From the NCBI GenBank assembly GCA_031413815.1, contig JANOFU010000071.1:41983-105982 (forward strand): DNA of 64,000 nucleotides, in the 5' to 3' direction. The DNA comes from JAGVSR01 sp031413815. Lineage in GTDB: Bacteria > Pseudomonadota > Alphaproteobacteria > Rhizobiales > Hyphomicrobiaceae. Of the stretch, positions 59,375 to 64,000 are shown in pieces. Positions within the stretch are counted from its first letter, which is position 1; every line of letters starts with the position of its first letter. The position numbers were made by a program, and so were the translations under genes. A model generated the notes under the pieces. The model was given only the letters and a program-made list of their open reading frames with translations, was not told where the DNA came from and did not search any database.

Positions 59375-59623
59375 GGAAACGTCTCCTTTGGTGGACGGTA
59401 GACTGCTGGGGGTTGGTTATGGCCGGAGGTTAGTGTGCTGAGTGTGCCGGGGTGAGACGGCAGACCCTTACCGCGTTGCGCTTCATCCGCGCAAGTGATG
59501 CCCGCTCGTAGGAACGCGGTCTTCAAAGTTGCAGTTTCGTGAGTGTTTGCAGGGAATGTCGCAATGCCCGGCCGGTCCGGCTTGCCATCGCCAGCAACCT
59601 CACCTATCCCCATGGAGCGGTAT

Positions 59624-59700
<77 letters not shown>

Positions 59701-59715
59701 ACATCAACTGCGAAT

Positions 59716-59792
59716 GGCCTCGTAGCTCAGCTGGATAGAGTACCTGCCTTCGAAGCAGGGTGTCGCAGGTTCGAATCCTGCCGAGGTCGCCA
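59716..59792 (+). tRNA. tRNA-Arg (TCG)
   Basis: 77 nt with encoded CCA. Acceptor GGCCTCG/CGAGGTC (one G-T pair), anticodon stem CCTGC/GCAGG with loop CTTCGAA (anticodon TCG, reads CGA), T-arm GCAGGTTCGAATCCTGC. The body is nearly identical to the preceding tRNA-Arg (TCT); differences are mostly in the acceptor stem and the anticodon. Confidence 0.97.
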
Positions 59793-59898
59793 CTCAATTC
59801 CTGGTCTGCTCATTGATCAGCATTCTCCGCTGTCGCGTTCCGGGCCGGACGCTCACCTGGTTTCTTATGATACTTTTGCGCGAAGTGGAGATCAATCG

Positions 59899-60162
59899 AT
59901 GAGCACCGCAAAACTACGTCAGGCCGGCGGGTCCATCGTCGTGGCTATTCCTCCGGCACACGTGAAGCAGTTGCATTTGTCCGCAGACAGCGCGGTGGAC
60001 ATCAGCGTCGAAAACAATCAGCTGATTATTAAGCCGAATGCGCGTCCCCGCTACACACTCGATCAGATCATGTCCCAGTGTGATCTGACGGCCCCCGTGC
60101 GACGATCGAAAGCGGGGAGAGAGTTCATGGACGCACCGCGCGTGGGCAAGGAAGTAATCTAA
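59899..60162 (+). CDS. AbrB/MazE-type antitoxin (orphan)
   Basis: 87 aa. The swapped-hairpin AbrB fold is readable: AKLRQAGGSIVVAIPPAHVK, LHLSADSAVDISVENNQLII, then the toxin-binding tail PRYTLDQIMSQCDLT. The usual partner gene, mazF/pemK, starts 1 nt later but is cut off after 18 codons, so no functional toxin is encoded here. It may persist as a relic, as a regulator of its own promoter, or as a neutraliser of related toxins. Confidence 0.85.
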   Translation: MSTAKLRQAGGSIVVAIPPAHVKQLHLSADSAVDISVENNQLIIKPNARPRYTLDQIMSQCDLTAPVRRSKAGREFMDAPRVGKEVI

Positions 60163-60163
60163 G

Positions 60164-60220
60164 GTGAAGCGGGGCGATATCTGCGTCGTCACCCTTGACC
60201 CATCGCAGGGCGGCGAATAG
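60164..60220 (+). pseudogene. Truncated mazF/pemK toxin remnant
   Basis: GTG 60164 begins M-K-R-G-D-I-C-V-V-T-L-D-P-S-Q-G-G-E, the exact start of MazF/PemK-type toxins (MKRGDIY-V-LDP-x-G-E), and is followed by TAG at 60218. No further MazF sequence was seen in any frame before the POT gene at 60304, so the rest has been deleted. Confidence 0.8.
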
Positions 60221-60303
60221 CAGACGATCATTGACTAGCGTAAGTCCTTTGTCGTGATCACCGCACTTGCCAAAGGGCAGCGCCCTGAGGATAGGTGTCT
60301 GCC

Positions 60304-61812
<1,509 letters not shown>

Positions 61813-61824
61813 GCTGTGCAGATT

Positions 61825-63012
61825 TCAGACTGCCGCTTTCAACCGCGCGAGACCCGCCTCAAGATCCGCCTTGAGATCGCCGATGTCTTCGAGCCCGGCG
61901 TGAATGCGAAGTGCAGGACCTTCGGGCGCCCATCGCGTTGCCGTGCGATAGGCCGCGCAGTCGAACGGGATGATGAGGCTTTCGTAGCCGCCCCACGAGT
62001 AGCCCATGCCAAACAGATTGAGGCTATCGAGCATAGCGGCGAGCTGGCCTCGGTTTGCGGGGTTGAGAATGACCGAAAACAATCCGCTGGCACCGAGGAA
62101 GTCGCGCTTCCAAATTGCGTGGCCGGGATCCCCGGGCAGGCCTGGGTGCAGCACGCGCGCAACCTCCGGGCGTTGCAATAACCAGCGGGCCAAATCCAGC
62201 GCGGTCTCTTGATGGCGCGCGAGCCGTACATCCAGCGTGCGCAAGCCTCGCAACCCCAGGAACGTCTCTTCTGATCCGGGGCAAACGCCCAGTGTTCCGG
62301 CCGCGCGTTCAATGTGCTTGGCCGCCCGCGCATTCGACGTAATGGAGCCGAGCAGCGCGTCGGCATGACCGACGAGATATTTCGTGCCCGATTGGATCGA
62401 CACGTCGACGCCGTGTGCGAACGGCTTGAAGTACAGCGGGCTGGCCCACGTGTTGTCCATCAGCAGCCACAGGTTTTTCGCGTGTGCGATCTGCGCGATG
62501 GCGGGGATGTCCTGCACCTCAAAGGTCTGAGAACCAGGGCTTTCCGTGAAAATCAGCCGCGTGTTGGCGCGGATGAGGTTTTCGATGCCGCGGCCGATCA
62601 GCGGATCATAGTATTCGGTTTCGACGCCGATGCGCTTCAGGATGTAGTCGCAGAACTGGCGGGTTGGCTGATAGACGCTGTCCGTCACCAGGATGTGGTC
62701 GCCGGCTTCAACGAACGCCAGGATCGCGGTGGTCACGGCCTGATAACCGGAACTGGTCAGTTTGGTGTCGTGGCCACCTTCGAGTTTGGTGAGAGCCTCT
62801 TCCAGCGCTTTTACAGTCGGCGTGCCGCGGCGGCCGTAGGTGTAAGGCTGATCGCGCGACTCGAGCTTCTCCAGTGTTGGGAACAAGACCGTCGATCCGC
62901 GATAGACCGGCGGATTGACAAAGCCATGCTGCTGGGCGGGATCGCGGCCGGAATGAACCACGTCGGTCGCGGGTTTGCGCGGGCTCGATGTTGGATCGTC
63001 GGACTTGGCCAT
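61825..63012 (-). CDS. metC: Cystathionine beta-lyase-like PLP enzyme
   Basis: 395 aa from ATG 63012 (GAGG upstream), where homology begins. Cys/Met-metabolism PLP family: ATDVVHSGRDPAQQHGFVNP, YTYGRRGTPTVKALEEALTK, LLMDNTWASPLYFKPFAHGV (Asp), and the PLP lysine in SIQSGTKYLVGHADALLG. YSWGGYESL and PALRIHAGLEDIGDLKADL near the end are typical of MetC. It splits cystathionine to homocysteine, pyruvate and ammonia. Other members of this fold (gamma-lyases) cannot be excluded. Confidence 0.9.
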   Translation of the reverse strand: MAKSDDPTSSPRKPATDVVHSGRDPAQQHGFVNPPVYRGSTVLFPTLEKLESRDQPYTYGRRGTPTVKALEEALTKLEGGHDTKLTSSGYQAVTTAILAFVEAGDHILVTDSVYQPTRQFCDYILKRIGVETEYYDPLIGRGIENLIRANTRLIFTESPGSQTFEVQDIPAIAQIAHAKNLWLLMDNTWASPLYFKPFAHGVDVSIQSGTKYLVGHADALLGSITSNARAAKHIERAAGTLGVCPGSEETFLGLRGLRTLDVRLARHQETALDLARWLLQRPEVARVLHPGLPGDPGHAIWKRDFLGASGLFSVILNPANRGQLAAMLDSLNLFGMGYSWGGYESLIIPFDCAAYRTATRWAPEGPALRIHAGLEDIGDLKADLEAGLARLKAAV

Positions 63013-63138
63013 GGGTTGAACCTCGCGAGTGGCGTTCCGCCGTGTGACCCAAGTCGCGCCCGCGGTCAAGGCCTTGACCGGCTCTGTCACCCGGGAGACG
63101 GTGACGGCGACCACAAGAGCGTTGGCGGGGCGGACGCA

Positions 63139-63759
63139 ATGAGTGCCAGTTTTGTGATTGAGGGTGTAGCGGGTTGGGTCGCGTTGGGCTTGCCGCTCGT
63201 TTTGCTGGTGGTCGTCGCCATTCGTGCGGCGCGGCAGGGCCGGGACCAGACCAGGACACCGCAGCCGCGGCCAACTCCTCCAGAAATAGTGCGCGCATAT
63301 GGTTCGGGGGTGGAGCCCGCACCGGCGCCACCAATAACGCCACCGCCGTTGCCCGCGCAGGTCGCGACGCTGTTCGATGATGCGGCCGCCCGCCGCGCAC
63401 AGCTCATTGCGCAAGTGGCTGGTGCAGAGACGGCTGGCAATAGTCACTCCTTGCCGCCGCTCTACCTGGCGCTTGCGCACCTTGAATTGGCGTCGGGCGC
63501 AGGCAGTGAGGCGGTCGAGTACTTGCGCAAATGCGTGCTGTTGTCGGCAAGTCTTAATTTGCCCATTGAGCACGCTGCCGCGCGGCTGGAGTTGGGTGAC
63601 CTCGCGCGCCAAACGGGCGACACGACGACCGCGTGTGAGCACTGGCAAATTGCTCGCAGCTTGTTCCAAGATGCCGGCCGCGCGAGCGACCGCGATGCCG
63701 CCACCGCCCGCATGCAGCGCAACGGCTGTCCGTCCGATTGGGTGCTCAATCAGTTTTGA
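63139..63759 (+). CDS. Membrane-anchored TPR-like protein
   Basis: 206 aa from ATG 63139 (GGGGCGG upstream). One N-terminal membrane helix (about 10-28: GWVALGLPLVLLVVVAIRAA), a Pro-rich linker (PRPTPPEIVRAYGSGVEPAP), then a helical part with two TPR-like pairs (LPPLYLALAHLELASGAG, AVEYLRKCVLLSASL, HAAARLELGDLARQTGD, ACEHWQIARSLFQDAG). It probably holds other proteins at the membrane. It is divergent from metC; 126 bp lie between the two starts. Confidence 0.7.
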   Translation: MSASFVIEGVAGWVALGLPLVLLVVVAIRAARQGRDQTRTPQPRPTPPEIVRAYGSGVEPAPAPPITPPPLPAQVATLFDDAAARRAQLIAQVAGAETAGNSHSLPPLYLALAHLELASGAGSEAVEYLRKCVLLSASLNLPIEHAAARLELGDLARQTGDTTTACEHWQIARSLFQDAGRASDRDAATARMQRNGCPSDWVLNQF

Positions 63760-63921
63760 GGGTGCGTGTACCGTGTGCGGGTTGTCCAAAAATCGGCGAG
63801 GCGATTACGGCGCGATTCGCGGCTCGCGCGAGGGTAATGGAAGCGAGGGAGTTTCTCTTCACCCGCGTACCCGGCCAACCGCCCACCCAAGTTGAGGTTT
63901 GAATGTCAGGGAGCGTGCGCG

Positions 63922-64000
63922 ATGGCATGCGCCAAGTGTGGAGAGCTTCCGGGCCCGGGGTGTGAAACAACCCGGCGCGCGCCCCTTCGGTCAGGCGGGT
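63922..64000 (+). CDS. Possible start of a gene running off the right edge
   Basis: ATG 63922 has GGGAG 8 nt upstream and the frame stays open to the window end (26 codons). It begins M-A-C-A-K-C-G-E-L-P-G-P-G-C, which could be a small metal-binding Cys cluster. Too short to judge. The rest of 63760-63921 shows nothing. Confidence 0.25.
   Translation, partial: MACAKCGELPGPGCETTRRAPLRSGG

Noticed and set aside
62314..63138. Long plus-strand frame leading into the TPR-like gene
   Set aside because: The first 275 codons are antisense to metC; the protein-like part with a membrane helix begins at ATG 63139.

Overview
The window is a 64 kb piece of a GC-rich alphaproteobacterial chromosome, most likely from a methylotroph of the Hyphomicrobiales (Hyphomicrobium-like). 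Three features support this: a tetrahydromethanopterin (H4MPT)-linked C1 gene cluster (fae, mch, mtdB, beta-RFAP synthase and associated genes), a complete pqqABCDE operon with a c-type cytochrome beside it, and alphaproteobacterial markers (an NDUFS4-type complex I subunit, a TIGR03808-type Tat protein, and the CCTCTCCCC-type palindromes common in this order). No methanol dehydrogenase, formyltransferase (fhc) or phage genes are inside the window. The genus is an inference.

Layout. 0-8.3 kb: a cut-off proline-rich secreted protein, AsmA, a Tat-exported beta-helix protein, a RelE-type toxin-antitoxin pair, a circularly permuted ATP-grasp protein and a frameshifted small exported protein. 8.3-19.4 kb: uvrB, a DUF1097 membrane protein, a lower-GC patch with an HNH endonuclease, SRPBCC, Uma2, CBS and SDR genes, small membrane proteins and aspC. 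19.5-28.8 kb: an HlyD efflux pair, an EF-G-like GTPase split by an in-frame amber codon, a VOC-transmembrane-coiled-coil fusion, exported msrB-msrA, sfsA and vapBC. 28.9-38.9 kb: the H4MPT/methylofuran-type cluster, with pterin enzymes (PCD, folK) divergent from it. 39-43 kb: cytochrome c and pqqABCDE. 43.5-54 kb: sulfate assimilation, as a plus-strand cobA-cysJ-cysI group converging on a minus-strand cysHDN-TSUP group. 54-64 kb: a flavoprotein, glyoxalase, a double cold-shock protein, DUF192, three tRNAs, an NDUFS4-like subunit, an NhaD-like antiporter, a mazE antitoxin with a truncated mazF, a POT transporter and a cystathionine beta-lyase.

How the parts fit. Fae, MtdB and Mch carry formaldehyde to the formyl level on H4MPT. 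Beta-RFAP synthase, FolK, PCD, two ATP-grasp ligases, a CitG-like transferase, an MfnF-like and a HisA-like protein are the expected makers of the C1 carriers. PQQ would serve a methanol dehydrogenase encoded elsewhere. CysHDN, CysJI and CobA (siroheme) form a complete sulfate-to-sulfide route that uses APS reductase, so no cysC is needed.

The most notable signal not explained by genes is the spread of palindromic repeats. At least three families are present. Several copies lie inside reading frames in phase (two in uvrB, two in the HisA-like gene), and one copy appears to supply the folK start codon. A four-helix-bundle gene with 24-bp inverted repeats sits between cysJ and cysI like a small cassette. 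The EF-G-like gene has a single in-frame TAG at a conserved Ser position. All family calls rest on reading the sequence and on memory of the families; no searches were run.
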